A program made the position numbers and the translations under genes. Of a stretch of DNA of 64,000 nt, positions 50,513 through 61,230 are shown piece after piece. Below the pieces are notes generated by a model. The model had not been told where the DNA came from. It made no database searches and saw only the letters and a list, made by a program, of their open reading frames with translations. Source of the DNA: Budorcas taxicolor (taxonomy: Eukaryota > Chordata > Mammalia > Artiodactyla > Bovidae); assembly GCF_023091745.1 (NCBI RefSeq), contig NC_068926.1, positions 51,298,001-51,362,000 on the forward strand, in the 5' to 3' direction. Within the stretch, counting starts at the first letter, position 1. Each line of letters opens with the position of its first letter.

Positions 50513-50522
50513 CCTCCTGCAG

Positions 50523-50640
50523 ACCCGGGTGCAAGTCCCAGGAAGCTGAGACACTTTCGTGCCTTGGTTTCCTCATCTGACAAATGGGTATCCTCCAAGG
50601 GTTGCTGAGGGCACTGCTGGGCACTTCCTGGCTGCTACTG
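50523..50640 (+). mobile_element. MIR SINE
   Basis: 'gcaagtcccaggaagctgag', 'gtgccttggtttcctcatct', 'gacaaatgggtatcctccaa'. Confidence 0.65.
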
Positions 50641-50659
50641 GGAGATTTTATTCTTCTTC

Positions 50660-51060
50660 TGAATACATTCATTCATCGAACGATTCTTTCTAAAGCACCT
50701 ACTGTGTGCCAGGCTCTGTTCTGGGGCTGGAGTTAGAGCTGGGAGTAAGACAGACAAGCATCTTGTCCTCCTTAGGCGAGACAGACAGTTCACAAGTCAG
50801 ATACATTGTGTGTCCTTCAGTGGTGAAGGACTAGGGTGAAGAACCAACAGGAAGGGTGTCTGGGGAGTGTGCAAGTGGTCTGGGGGTTGCAGTTTCAAAT
50901 GAGGAGGGTCAGAGTGGCCTCCCTGAGAAGGTGGCATTTGAAGACCTGCAGTCTTTGGAGGAAGGGTGCAGGTCTCTAGAGGAAAGGTGACCCAGGCAGA
51001 GGGAACCGCCTGTCCAAAGGCCCTGAGGCTATATGGAATGGACCTCCTGGTTTGCAGGAG
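50660..51060 (+). mobile_element. Ancient interspersed repeat (same family as 10,205)
   Basis: 'agcacctactgtgtgccag', 'ggcctccctgagaaggtgg', 'caggcagagggaaccgcctg', 'ccaaaggccctgaggctat'. Unnamed here. Confidence 0.55.
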
Positions 51061-51959
51061 TCTGTAATGAGTCACCTGGTTGGGGTTGTCTTGAGTCAGG
51101 CCTCACTCCTTTGTTCCTGAGCCTTTGGGGCTCTCTAGTAGACAGGAGGGAAGGACAGCTTTGGAGGTTGTCTGCTTCCTGAGCCAGGCCTTTGGTCCCA
51201 CAGCAGGAGTAGGTTTCATCTTGGAGACGGGGAGCATGGGCGACTCTGGTGGTGGTTCCCACAGAGGTGATCAGCCCAGCCAGGCTTTCTACCTGGCCTT
51301 CTTGATGCCTTTGAAGTTGGAAGGCAGGTGGCCTTGCCTGGGGTGTTTTTCCCTCCTCTCCTCCTCTGCCTCTCGGTCCTCCATCAATCCCCATCCAAGG
51401 CCTAATGGAGAGCCTTCCTCCTGTGGCTGAGTTATCTGCTTGTCACGCCAGTGGCCCACCCGAGGACGATAAAAGGGCTTTTTGTGTGCAAGCACTTAGC
51501 TTCCTCCTTTGGGGCGATCCATCACGTGTAAGGGAGGCGGGAGGCAGACAGCAGGGAGGGAGAGAGGAGGTCCCTCCTCCTGCCGAGGAAGCCAGTTCTC
51601 CCAGGAGCCCCCCTGGCAGGACCCAAGTGGCTCCTCAGCCCAGAGATGAGTCCTGTCTGGGGACAGGTGGGGCCAGCTGGGAGGGAGGGCCCCAGGGGGC
51701 ATGGAGGCTGGGTGGATGCTCTGGGCTCCCCTCCCATGCCCAGGAGCTCCCAGTTGGCAGCTCAGGGGCCTTCTGAGACCCTCTTGACCCCACCATTGGG
51801 GGCTGGGGTAGGGGTTCTGGTGGGCTGGGGTGGGGGTTCTGGTGGGCTGGAGTCAGGTTCAGGGAAACAGGTATTTCTGAGGAGAAAACCACAATCAGAG
51901 ACAGAAGGGAAGCTGTGTGTGGGTCAAGGGGGATGGAAGTCCTGAATGATCATGAAACA
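51061..51959. other. Repeat-poor unique stretch
   Basis: No young repeats over 900 bp. Contains the motif-dense part 51,424-51,530, and a 22-bp imperfect tandem duplication at 51,801-51,844 ('ttctggtgggctgggg'). No supported exon. Confidence 0.42.
51424..51530. promoter_or_regulatory. Candidate conserved noncoding element
   Basis: Within GC-rich unique DNA, 'acgataaaagggctttttgt' is followed by 'tgcaagcacttagcttcc' and 'ccatcacgtgtaaggg', which contains a CACGTG E-box at 51,524-51,529. Dense short motifs and absence of repeats suggest constraint. No alignment is available to test it. Confidence 0.28.
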
Positions 51960-52070
51960 GCAGCTGCACTCTGCTTCAACACTTTGTTGTCCTTATGCCC
52001 ATTCAACAGATGAGGAAACTGAGGCACTAGAGGTGATGTGTTAGAGGAGGTGGCATTTGGGCCCCTAAGC
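51960..52070 (-). mobile_element. MIR SINE fragment, antisense
   Basis: 'cccattcaacagatgagga', 'aactgaggcactagaggtga'. Short. Confidence 0.65.
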
Positions 52071-52494
52071 TAGGTACAGGTTTTGACCCTGCGGTAGGGA
52101 ACTGCTTGAGTGTAGGGGTATAGGTGGGAAAGTGGGGTTTGGCTGAGCCTTGAGTCTCTCCCAGTGTGGTGCCTGGTAGTGTATACATGAAGGGTGAGGA
52201 GTCAAGTGCGGCTGGATGCTGAAGATGGGTGGGAGGGGAGCTTTCTGGGTCTCCTGGGGAAGATCAGGACCAACCAACTCCCAGGCAGACAAGTGGCCAA
52301 TTGTATGTGGTGGAGGTTGGGGGAGGTTCAGGGCACTGGGACAGGCAGAATCACAACTGTCTGGACTCTGTTTGCCCCACCTGGGCAGTGGGTTGATGGG
52401 CATGTCCCTAGCTGGGGGCCCCTGGTCCCTCCGTTGGGTGGAGGAGGAAAATGCATAGGTGGTTCTCTCTCCTTCAGTTCAGGATGCTCAGCCC

Positions 52495-52618
52495 TAGCCA
52501 GCTGTCCTTCCCCCGCCTTCCTTCCCCTTCCCTTCCTCTGTCCATCCCGCATTGCTCCCTGCTCCTCCTCCCTTTTCCTTCCCCTCCCCTTCCCACAGCC
52601 CCCCTCCTTCTCTCCACA
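52495..52618 (+). repeat. Pyrimidine-rich tract ending in an acceptor-like CACAG
   Basis: About 120 bp dominated by C and T, closing with 'ttctctccacag' at 52,608-52,619. This is an excellent 3' splice-site context or a simple polypyrimidine repeat. The complementary strand is polypurine. Confidence 0.8.
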
Positions 52619-52780
52619 GGCTACCCTCAAATGACAGCAATTAATGGTGCCTCTGATGGCGGCTGAGAGGACGAGGCTGACAGTTGAGCGTGTCTGCCTG
52701 CGGCTGGCCCTCTAATCGGGCCCGGGGGACGCCCCTCCCGCCCGGGCTCCCAGGCGCTGCCTGCCCGCTCCATCACTCAC
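52619..52780. promoter_or_regulatory. Candidate conserved element or exon after the pyrimidine tract
   Basis: Unique and CpG-enriched. Includes 'caaatgacagcaattaatgg' (PBX/MEIS-like TGACAG plus ATTA core) and 'tctgatggcggctgagagg'. All three frames hit stops within about 15 codons of the acceptor, so a coding exon is unlikely. A noncoding exon or enhancer remains possible. Confidence 0.3.
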
Positions 52781-53309
52781 AGGGCAGCCGGAGCCGCCCT
52801 CAGACAGGCACACGGGAGGCCGGCACAGCATCTGCACCTCAGTTCCCGAAGCCCCCTCCCCTTCGTCCTTTTCCCATCATCCTTTTTCCTACATAAATGA
52901 GTGGGCTCCGGGGTCACCCTGTCCTGCCCCAGTTAGTATATTCATGATGGTCTGACTGCCAAGACATCCTTCTCTACCCGGAGGTCCTCTCCACCAGCTA
53001 GCTCCTGTCCCCAGATGACCTCTCAGGGTGTACCACACCACTCTCAGGGCGAGCTCCCCCCACCTGGCCTTCATCCTTTGTGTCCACTCTCCTGGGTGGA
53101 TTGAGTTGGGTGGAGTCAAGGAGACTTGTCCTGTCCTGGACAGCAGACATCCATTAAATGCTGGAACCTCAGCAGTCTGGAGCCTTCGGTGGTGGGGGCA
53201 GCTACCTGGACCTGGAGTCTTGTCTGGCAGGGGCTTGTGTGCGTCTAGGGGACAAGAATCCTGGCCAGCCCTGTCCACAATGGGCTGGGTCCTTGCTTGT
53301 TCATCATTT
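52781..53309. other. Unassigned sequence
   Basis: Unique, GC-rich in its first 100 bp. No exon recognised. Confidence 0.35.
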
Positions 53310-53525
53310 TGCAGTAGCAGTAACGAGGCCCCTGCTGTATGCGGGCCTGCAGAAGTACTTCACCTTGGTGTATTTTACTCCACAATAACTCTCCAATGAC
53401 CATGCTATTTATAACCTTGCTTCGGTAGATGGGGAACCTGACAGATAGAGAGGCAAAAGTGATTTTGCCTAAATGACTCAGGAAGGAAGGGATAAATCTG
53501 GGATTCAACCCTGATCTGCCTTGTC
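53310..53525 (-). mobile_element. MIR SINE, antisense
   Basis: 'gaggcccctgctgtatgcg', 'ttcggtagatggggaacctg', 'gggattcaaccctgatctgc'. Confidence 0.62.
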
Positions 53526-53639
53526 CAGGGCTGATAAATCAGGGCCTTTGGGGAAACTTGAGGGACAGTAAAGGAGCCAGCAGACCTGAGCTGGAAATGA
53601 GACTATAGTCCCTGGGCATGGGGATTGGAGTTAGTGGTG

Positions 53640-54055
53640 TTAATATATGTATATATTTTTCTGTTACAGTTAAAATGAAAAACAGCCTTATTGAGATGGA
53701 ATTAACCTGTAAAAAGATACACCCATTTTAAGAGTTCAGTTCCATGAGTTTTGGCAGAATGTAAACATTCATATGACTACCACCATCAGGAGGGTTTCTA
53801 TCACCCCCCAGAAATCTCCATCTCCCAGCACCCACTGACCTGCTGTCATAAGGTTATAGACTCTTCTAGGTTTTTGCACTAAAATTATCTTAAAGTGTGT
53901 ACTTTTTGGTGTTTGGCTTCTTTCACTGTGTGAAGTTTTTGAGATTCATTTGTCATCGTGTACTTATATGATTCCATTTGTTTATTCACTCATGAGTTGA
54001 TAGACCTTTAGGTTGTATCCAGTTCTTGGCTATTAATGAATGAAGCTAGAAAGTC
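53640..54055 (-). mobile_element. Old L1 3' fragment, antisense
   Basis: 'aacagccttattgagatgga', 'actaccaccatcaggagggt', 'tggcttctttcactgtgtga', 'gttgtatccagttcttggct'. No open frame survives. Confidence 0.82.
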
Positions 54056-54129
54056 TTTAAGCCACTTTGCTTTTTCGTGCCTTATTGCATTGGCTGAGGC
54101 CACAGGGTAGCACTGACTAGAAGCAGCTG

Positions 54130-54225
54130 GCTGTGGGTGTTGTCCTAAATACTCCCATTTGAGAGATGAGGAAACTGAGCCTCTGAGGGGTCAGGTGACT
54201 TATGGAAGGTCATTCGGTGAGAGTG
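54130..54225 (-). mobile_element. MIR SINE fragment, antisense
   Basis: 'actcccatttgagagatgag', 'gaaactgagcctctgagggg'. Confidence 0.65.
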
Positions 54226-54594
54226 GAGTGCTGTTTCTCCATCTCCAAGCTGGGAAGTACCAGCCCCATTGTTTTACCAATGTGCTTGCTGGTCCAGAGG
54301 GTCACCTCAGAAATCAGTGGCTGGGCGGGGGTGCCTAGAATCACCCTTCTTTCCCCCTGGGTTTCCTCTGCCCGGGGAGATGAGGGTATAAAGGGCATTC
54401 TGTACATTCTGCCTTTCAGGTCACACACTGTCTGTGGGCACCCAGCACTGTTGAGTGAATGCCAACCTTTGTGTTTCAGTCACAGAGACCTTCTGGGGAG
54501 CTATTTTGGGGTGAGGAAGCCCAGGAATGGGGGGAGGGGAGACAGAGTAGAGCGTCCCCTCCTTCCTTGCCCAAGGAGTGTGAGCTAAGATGAC
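54226..54594. other. Unassigned sequence
   Basis: Unique; contains 'gagggtataaagggc' near 54,382, an isolated TATA-like string. Confidence 0.35.
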
Positions 54595-54770
54595 TTTTCG
54601 GGGAAGGAGGCCTGTAAATTAAATAAGCAATCCCGTAAATAAATAAGTAATGAAATTAGTGGGGTGCCTAATTACATCAGATTCATAATTATGGATGGAT
54701 GCCTGCCCGATAATTGTACTTGTTTTTAATCTTCGGCTCTGACATGTGTCTCCTTCCATCTGATAGGATT
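54595..54770. promoter_or_regulatory. AT-rich island dense in homeodomain and forkhead-type sites
   Basis: Within GC-balanced unique DNA lie 'tgtaaattaaataagcaat', 'cgtaaataaataagtaatg', 'aaattag', 'cctaattacatcagattc', 'ataattatgg' and 'gataattgtac'. At least five ATTA/TAAT cores and two GTAAATA cores fall in about 120 bp without matching a repeat I know. Typical of developmental enhancers. Inference only. Confidence 0.4.
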
Positions 54771-54889
54771 CCCTGCCCTCAGCTGGTGGGAGGAGGGAGG
54801 CCCTGCTTTTGGGGGCTCCTGGTGAGCCTAGGTGGTGGTAGGGCCCCCCAGACCCCACGGATCCAGGTGTACTTGTCTTTTTCCTGCAG

Positions 54890-55135
54890 TCAGATTTCTA
54901 AACCTTTTGAAATTGCAGCAAATGACAGCAATAACAAGAACAGGGTTTATCGTAGTAATCATGCTGTACTTTACCTATTATAATTTATTTAATTTTCCAG
55001 CCCTGCCTGTGAAGTAGAGATTGTTGTCATCTCTACTCTGCTGATGAAGAAATTGAGGAATAGAGAGGTTAAGTGACCTGCCTGAGGTCACACAACCAGT
55101 GAGATTTGAACCCAGACTGTCTTCCCCAGAGCCTG
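54890..55135 (-). mobile_element. MIR SINE, antisense
   Basis: 'ataatttatttaattttcca', 'ctctgctgatgaagaaattg', 'gacctgcctgaggtcacaca', 'gatttgaacccagactgtc'. Long and well preserved. Confidence 0.82.
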
Positions 55136-55489
55136 CATCCTTCTGGGTCTCCTGTCTTCGCCTCTAGGTCATCTTGTGTGGGACACACACATCTGGAGAG
55201 CTGTCTCTGCTAGACATGTGCCCTCAGAGGGAGATGCTAATTTAGGGGGGCTCAAGGCCTCAAGAGGTTTAAGTGCTGGAAAGATCAGGTCATGCCTTCC
55301 ACAATTGCTGTAAATCCAAACAGAAACCATTCTGAAACATGACACGTAAAATTATGTTTCATGTAATGAGAAAGCAAGCCCGTTTGCAGAAATTAAAATG
55401 ACTTCTTTCTAGATCTTTCTTTCTGTGGCTTTGGTTTGCTGGCTCTTTGGGCACTCCTGGTCCTGCCTATGGTAGGTACTGTGCCAATG
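55136..55489. other. Unassigned sequence
   Basis: AT-richer part 55,300-55,420 ('acacgtaaaattatgtttc') has no repeat match that I recognise. No exon. Confidence 0.35.
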
Positions 55490-55600
55490 ATCACTAGACC
55501 CAGCCCATTTTCCAGATGAGGAAACTGAGGCTTAGTGAGGCAGAGGACCTTGAGTGAGGTGCTGGAGCTGGCATTCTAACCAGCTTTTACCATCTGGTTT
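55490..55600 (-). mobile_element. MIR SINE fragment, antisense
   Basis: 'cccattttccagatgaggaa', 'actgaggcttagtgaggcag'. Confidence 0.7.
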
Positions 55601-56429
55601 GGGGCCACGTCAGGTCCCTGGCATGAAGGGGGGTGCCTCTCCTGTCTGAGAAGCGGAGGGGCCATGCACCCCAAAGGCTGGCTTCACCAGGTCCCTTGCT
55701 GTGCTTGGGAGCCAGGAGATCAGCTGTGCCCACCTCATGTGGGGGACAGAAAGGATGGAAGTGGCTGTGGGGGCATTGTTGTTCTCACTTGCCGTCTCTG
55801 GAGACCCCAGACCCCCCAGCCAAAGTCACTGCCTGTTCTTTCACGGTGTGCCCTATGTCTTGGACATCTGACCCTGTCAGGGGCAGTGGGCCCTGAGCTC
55901 TTGGGACACCCAGGCCTCCACCAGGAATTGCCCCTTTGCAGACTGCAGGGAAGGAGCACCCTTCCCTTTCTGGGGTGCCTGATGGCGCCTGCATTTCTGA
56001 GAGTCCAGCAGGAGCTGCAGCTTGGGCTGGTATGCAGCATGCATGTGCTGACTTTAGTCTGGCGGGGTTTGGGAGCTCTCCTGTCCCTCTCTGTAGCCTG
56101 GGATGGAAAGGGTAATTGAGGACAGACTCACATGAGGAATTGTGTGTGTCCATGTTGTTCCTGAGGGTTGGAGCAATCTGGGGAGGCTGCCTGGAAGAGC
56201 TGGAACAAGCCCGTTGAATGAAGAACAAAACATACCTTTGTTGAATAAGAAACATACTTTGGAGGAACTCATGTGTAAAGTACCTCAAACAGGCATAGAG
56301 AAAATGCTACATTTATTACTCAAGCTAACACTTCCTGATTTTTTTTTGCTTGCCTTGGTGCTATGTGAGAGTTTGCTGTTATCATTATTACGAACCCTAG
56401 AGTTTCTAATGATTCTTGCCCATATATTT
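55601..56429. other. Unassigned unique stretch
   Basis: About 830 bp with no young repeat and no splice-bounded exon. Open frames up to 167 codons on both strands overlap one another. Confidence 0.4.
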
Positions 56430-56645
56430 TATGCCAGGCTGTGTTCTAAATCATGTCATATACACCCACTCATGTTCTCCCCAAGGCTGCCGTATAAGGT
56501 AAGGGCTAATATTACCAGCCCTGTTTTATGTGGAAGGACGCTGCAGGCACAGAGAGGTTAAGTGATGTGCCTGAGGTCACACAGCTGGCAGCTGGCAGAG
56601 CTGGGATTTGAACCCAGGAAGCTTGACTCCATGGCACCTGCTGTT
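56430..56645 (-). mobile_element. MIR SINE, antisense
   Basis: 'catatattttatgccaggc', 'cagagaggttaagtgatgtg', 'cctgaggtcacacagctggc', 'gatttgaacccaggaagc'. Well preserved. Confidence 0.85.
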
Positions 56646-57049
56646 AATTGTGGGGACTGTGCAGGCACCACCTGCAGCCCTCCCTGAGCCTGGAGCCAGA
56701 CTGAGTCTCTTGGCAGAGCTGCACCGGTGGTGGGCCAGGCTCCATGTGTAACGTAGGGCCCTCAGGCATGCAGCAGCTGCTCTGGGCTGGGCAGGACTGG
56801 TCAGGACATGAGGGGGTCTGCTTCCTGCCTCCTTGCAGCCAGCCTGGTGTCCCCATGGCCTCCTGGGAGAGGGGGTGGGTTGTCATACTCAGCCAACAAG
56901 ACACCAGGCCCTTGCCTTGTGGATCCTATGGGCTGATGGGGAGATGGACAGTGTAGTAAACACACATGCTCTTAGAAAGCAGGGAAATGCTGGCTGTGGA
57001 ATAACAGGGTGGAGCAATTCAGCTTTGGGGTGGGGTGCAGTGGGGGTGG
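56646..57049. other. Unassigned sequence
   Basis: Unique; nothing gene-like. Confidence 0.35.
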
Positions 57050-57640
57050 GGGGCAACTTGTCTTAGGTCAAGGAATCACAGGTAGTCTCCACGGAGGTGA
57101 CAGTCGAACTGGAACCTGGACCAAGAGAAGGAACCAGACCTGTGCAAGGGAGAGGGATGAGCTAGCTGGGTAGGGAGATCAGCTTATGCAAAGGCCCTGG
57201 GGTCATGTTGCCCCAGGAATGCTGAGGAGGCCTACCTGGCTGAAACAGAGTCAGAAGCACCAGGTTAGTTCTCAGGATCTGAGGCCGTTCAGTAGGCCTC
57301 AGGGGTTAGGCCCTCACTTTTAAGGCAGAGATTCAAGGCCTTGGTTTCCTTCTTTTGTTCTTTTGCTAGCTGGTTAATTTACATTTACTGGGCACATGGA
57401 ATGTTCCAGAGTCAGAATGATGGAAAAAGTCAGGCATCATTCGTGCCTTTGAGGAGTTTAGTGTCCAGAGGGAAAGGTCAGTTAAACAAGTGACATCAAG
57501 GGTCACACGGACAGAGTTCAGACCATTACTGGAGCGTAACAAGTTTCGAATTTGTCTCCGGGTCAGGACAGGCTTCTCTGGACAAGTGTCAATGGAGGCG
57601 AGACATGAGGGTGATTCGTTAGGACTGCTGAGTCGTGGTA
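57050..57640 (+). mobile_element. Ancient interspersed repeat pieces (same family as 10,205)
   Basis: 'cagacctgtgcaagggaga', 'atgcaaaggccctggggtca' at 57,050-57,300. 'tttgaggagtttagtgtcc' and 'aggacaggcttctctggaca' at 57,370-57,640. Order suggests two fragments. Confidence 0.45.
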
Positions 57641-58399
57641 GAGACACATTTAGGCTGGTTTAGGCCACAAGGAGGAGTTGATGGGCGCTCCTAATGGCAG
57701 AGTGTCCAGGGTAGGGCAAGTTCAGGCATGGCTAGATCCAGGGGCTCAAACCACACCTTGGAGAGCTGGCTTTGTGTCAGTTCTGCTTCCTTCTGTGTGG
57801 GCTTTGTTCTCAGGCAAGTTCATGCCTCCAGCACAGCAAACCAGGAGGAAGAAGAGTCGCCTGAAGCCCCAAGAACAGGCCCCCTTGCTCTTTGCCATTT
57901 CCTTACTGAATGAGGCCTTCATTGTTTGTTCAGCTATTTTTACTGTTGGGTGGAGGTGGCCAAGGTAAGGGGAAGGAGTGTCCCCAACTCAGATGCAGTC
58001 AAGGAAAGGAATGAGGCAAATGGGAGGGGTGGGGATTGTGGCTAACCAACCTGCTGGATATTCTGATTTTTTTCCGAGAGAAGCTGGAAATCTGGATTTT
58101 ATAAGCAATGCCCTAATTTAAAAACAAAACAAAACATTATATATGCCAGAAAGAGCTTCCCTGTTGGCCACAGCTGCCCGTCATCCTTCTGTGGCCTCTG
58201 TGCTTAGTTGTGACTTTCGTTTCAAAATATTTTGCCCTCCATGATCTAGGCAGACTGGTCCATGGAATGTCACAGAAGGTCCTAAGACTTGGGAAGTCAC
58301 GTTTTAGGCCTCCAGAAATGCCATCTCCACAAGTGGAGGCCTGAGGCTGCAGAATTTATCCCAGCACTCTCCAGAGGAGTTCAGCCTGGTCTGAGAGAC
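57641..58399. other. Unassigned sequence
   Basis: Unique, with an A-rich stretch at 58,119-58,140. No exon or named repeat. Confidence 0.4.
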
Positions 58400-58565
58400 G
58401 ATCTAGCCCAGTGGTTAGTGACCGGAGCATTCAAATACTGACTTTGCCACTCCTAGCTGTATGCCCTTGGACAAGTCACTTCACCTCTCTGTTCCTTGGT
58501 TTCCCCATCTGTAAAACGAGAATGACAATATCCTTTTGGGTTGTTGTGAGGCATCAAGGAACATG
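58400..58565 (+). mobile_element. MIR SINE
   Basis: 'agcccagtggttagtgacc', 'tgcccttggacaagtcactt', 'ggtttccccatctgtaaaac', 'gggttgttgtgaggcatcaa'. Among the best preserved MIRs in the window. Confidence 0.87.
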
Positions 58566-59124
58566 TGGGAAGCCTGTTCTTCCCAATGCCCCATGTTGGG
58601 AGGGTGTGTGTCCCTGGGCTGGTATAATTTGTCCTTCCTGGGTTGAGCCCTGGCCATCTGGGGCTGGTAGTGGCCAAGAGCTTTCCTGGACACCTTCATC
58701 CTCTGCTCCTGGGTGTGGGTCCCCCTCCCCCAGTGATCCTTGCCAGTTGCTCTGTGCTCTTGGCTGCACGATGGCTCTGCACTTTGACGTGTAGCAATTA
58801 GCCCTGCCCGAGGCCAGTTCACAGCTGTTGCCGGTGGGGGCAGCCCCTTTTAAAAATAAAAGTAGCACATAGGAAACTAGCCCTAGGGACCAGTTCACTG
58901 CCTTTAGCCAGCACGGCCAAGGGTTTAATGTGATGCTTTTGTGCCTGGAAGAAGTGATGAAGCACAGTGCATTTGGTCCCCTCAGGGAGGCCCCTTTCCT
59001 GCCAGCTGCCTATGAGTGGCTCATGGATCCCTCTTTCAGGGAATGATGTCTGGGTTCTTTGGGATCTGTTCTCATCTGGCTCAGCCTGGGTGGGGAGCCC
59101 TTGGGGGACAGGATGATTTCAGTA
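58566..59124. other. Unassigned unique stretch
   Basis: No repeat recognised. Two overlapping minus-strand frames (113-114 codons) lack support. Confidence 0.4.
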
Positions 59125-59475
59125 AAATGCTCGAGCGTCTACTATACATGGGAATGTATATATGTCAGTGCTGCCCTCTCAGTTCATCCTCCCCTCGCCT
59201 GCACCCGCCTCACTGTGTCTGTTCGCAATGTCTGCATCTCTATTCCTGCCCTGCAAATAGGTTCATCAGTGCCATTTTTCTAGACTTCCGTGTATATGCG
59301 TTAACGTACGATGTTCATTTTTCCTCTGACTTCATTCTGTATGACAGGCTCCATATGCATCATATCACGGCAAATGACCCTGTTTCATTCCTTTTGATGG
59401 CTGGGTAATATTCCATTACAGACGTGCTGCCACTTCTTTATCCATTCATCTGCCTGAATTGTATTTAAATCACAC
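59125..59475 (-). mobile_element. L1 3' fragment, antisense
   Basis: 'tgacttcattctgtatgaca', 'catcatatcacggcaaatga', 'ttgatggctgggtaatattc', 'tctttatccattcatctgcc' are antisense L1 ORF2-end landmarks. Confidence 0.85.
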
Positions 59476-59499
59476 TTAGAGATCGGTTTGCGGACTGCG

Positions 59500-59870
59500 A
59501 AGCCCTACACGATCCCTCCAGGCCCCCCTCCCCTGCCGTGCTTTTCGGGCTCCTAGTACTCCCGGAACTCACCAAGGACAGCAGCCTCAGGGCCTCTGCC
59601 CTGGCTGTTTGGTTGGCTTGGGACACTGTTCCCTGAGAAGTTTCCACATCTCTCTCTCTCTTACTCCATCCAGACCACTGTTGAACTGTCACCTCCCCAG
59701 AAACCACCCGTCCGTAGCTGCTGCCGTTCCTTGATGTCATCACATCTTGTCTGTTGCTGACTTCCTCACCTTTTCCCAAGTCACCCCCACGGGGGCAGGG
59801 AACCTTTTCTTGTTCCTGCTGTATTCTTCATGCCTGGTGCGTATCACTGGGGCTCCCTAAATGTCTGGTG
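59500..59870 (+). mobile_element. L2 LINE 3' region
   Basis: 'cagcctcagggcctctgccc', 'cacgggggcagggaacctt', 'catgcctggtgcgtatcac'. Ancient. Confidence 0.7.
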
Positions 59871-59964
59871 TCTCCAGGCCTGGGGTCAGGGACTCTTAGA
59901 GGTGGGCACAGCTTTCAGAAGGTCAGTAAACTGGATTGGAATGGAGTCTGTTCAACCAAACCAC

Positions 59965-60500
59965 CTTTTTATTTATTTTGAATTGAGACGAAATTCACAT
60001 CGTGTAAAATTTACCATTTGAAAGTGCACAGTTCAGGGACTTCCCTGGCGGTCCAGTAGTTGAGTCTGTGTTTCCACTGCAGGGAACACCGGTTCAATCC
60101 TTGGTCGAGGAGTTAAGATCCTACATACCGCGTGGTGCAGCCAAAAAAAAGGTGCATGACTCATTGGTGTTTAGTATTAAACAATGTTGTACAACCGATA
60201 ACTTCTGTCTAATTCTAAAACAGCTCCATCACTCTGTAAGGAGCCTCCGAACAAGCACTCTCACCCTTCCTCCTCTCAAATCCTGGCAGCCACCAGTTGG
60301 CTTTCTGTCTTTTTGGATTTGCCTGCTCTGGACATTTCCTATAAATGGGATCATACAAAATGTGACCTTTCGTGTCTGACTTCTGGCCCTGGGCATGATG
60401 TTTTCGAGGTTTGTCCACGTGGTTGCATGAATCAGTAATTCATTCCTTTCTCCTGCTGAAGAATGTCACATTGTATGGATGGACATCCACAAAGTCACCT
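59965..60500 (-). mobile_element. Old L1 3' fragment, antisense, split by a SINE
   Basis: Left 'ttttgaattgagacgaaatt'. Right 'tgttgtacaaccgataactt', 'tataaatgggatcatacaaa', 'gtttgtccacgtggttgcat'. Split at 60,037-60,149 by a SINE2-type element. Confidence 0.82.
60037..60149 (+). mobile_element. SINE2-type tRNA-Glu SINE (short form) in L1
   Basis: 'gggacttccctggcggtcc', B box region 'ggttcaatccttggtcgagg', tail 'gcagccaaaaaaaa'. Diverged flanks ('aaagtgcacagttca', 'aaggtgcatgactca') look like the target duplication. Confidence 0.9.
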
Positions 60501-60587
60501 TCTGTTTATCAGTAGTCACTCGCTCAAATCTGGGAGTGCTGGGCTTCAGGAAAGGAAAGGAAGAGGTGAAAAGAGCCAGATGTTTCT

Positions 60588-60885
60588 TTTTTTTTTTTAA
60601 GTTTCGTTTGTTTGTTTTTGGCTGCGCTGAGTCTTCACTGCTGTGTGCCAGCTTTCTCTAGTTGCGGCAAGCAGGGGCTACTCCGTAGTTGCGGTGCGTG
60701 GGCTTCTCATCACGGTGGCTTCTCTTGCTGCAGAGCATGGGCTGTAGGGTACACGGGCTTCAGTAGTTGTGGCGCACAGGCCTAGTTGCTTCTCGGCACA
60801 TGGGATCCTCCCAGACCAGGGACCGAACCTGTGTCCCCATCATTGGCAGGCAGATTCTCATCTGCTGCGCCCCCAGGGAAGTCCC
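60588..60885 (-). mobile_element. CHR-type SINE (long form), antisense, with perfect target-site duplication
   Basis: Near full-length: 'ttttggctgcgctgagtctt', 'gttgcggcaagcaggggcta', 'cagaccagggaccgaacctg'. Exact 14-bp copies AGCCAGATGTTTCT flank it (60,574-60,587 and 60,886-60,899). Confidence 0.96.
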
Positions 60886-61119
60886 AGCCAGATGTTTCTA
60901 ACTCGTTTTTCTCTTTCTCTTCCCCCAGACCCCACTCTGCTCCCAACCTTATCTTAGAGCCTGGCTGGGTCAGGAGCAGCCACGACGGGAGGGAGTGAGC
61001 AAGGATCCCTTCCACTTGGGGCTGGAGGCTGAATGGGAGCCATGACCGTGGGTTCCCTCTGGTCTCCTGAGGCTCCTCCCAAAACAGGTGTAGTTTCTGC
61101 TGACCCTAACAGAGGCAGC

Positions 61120-61230
61120 AGGCAGGGAGGTGTGCCCCCATTTCGCAGCTGAGTAGACTGATGTCTGCAGAGGCTGAGATCTTGTCCAGGGCCGCTCGGC
61201 CTAGGGACCCCTCCTGCTTCTGTGGCCCCC
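61120..61230 (-). mobile_element. MIR SINE fragment, antisense
   Basis: 'ccccatttcgcagctgagta' and 'cttgtccagggccgctcgg'. Diverged. Confidence 0.55.

Noticed and set aside
49938..50672. 244-codon minus-strand frame
   Set aside because: Its central part is translated Bov-tA sequence.
54380..54395. TATA-like 'ggtataaaggg'
   Set aside because: No initiator, donor or CpG context; a single string expected by chance in 64 kb.
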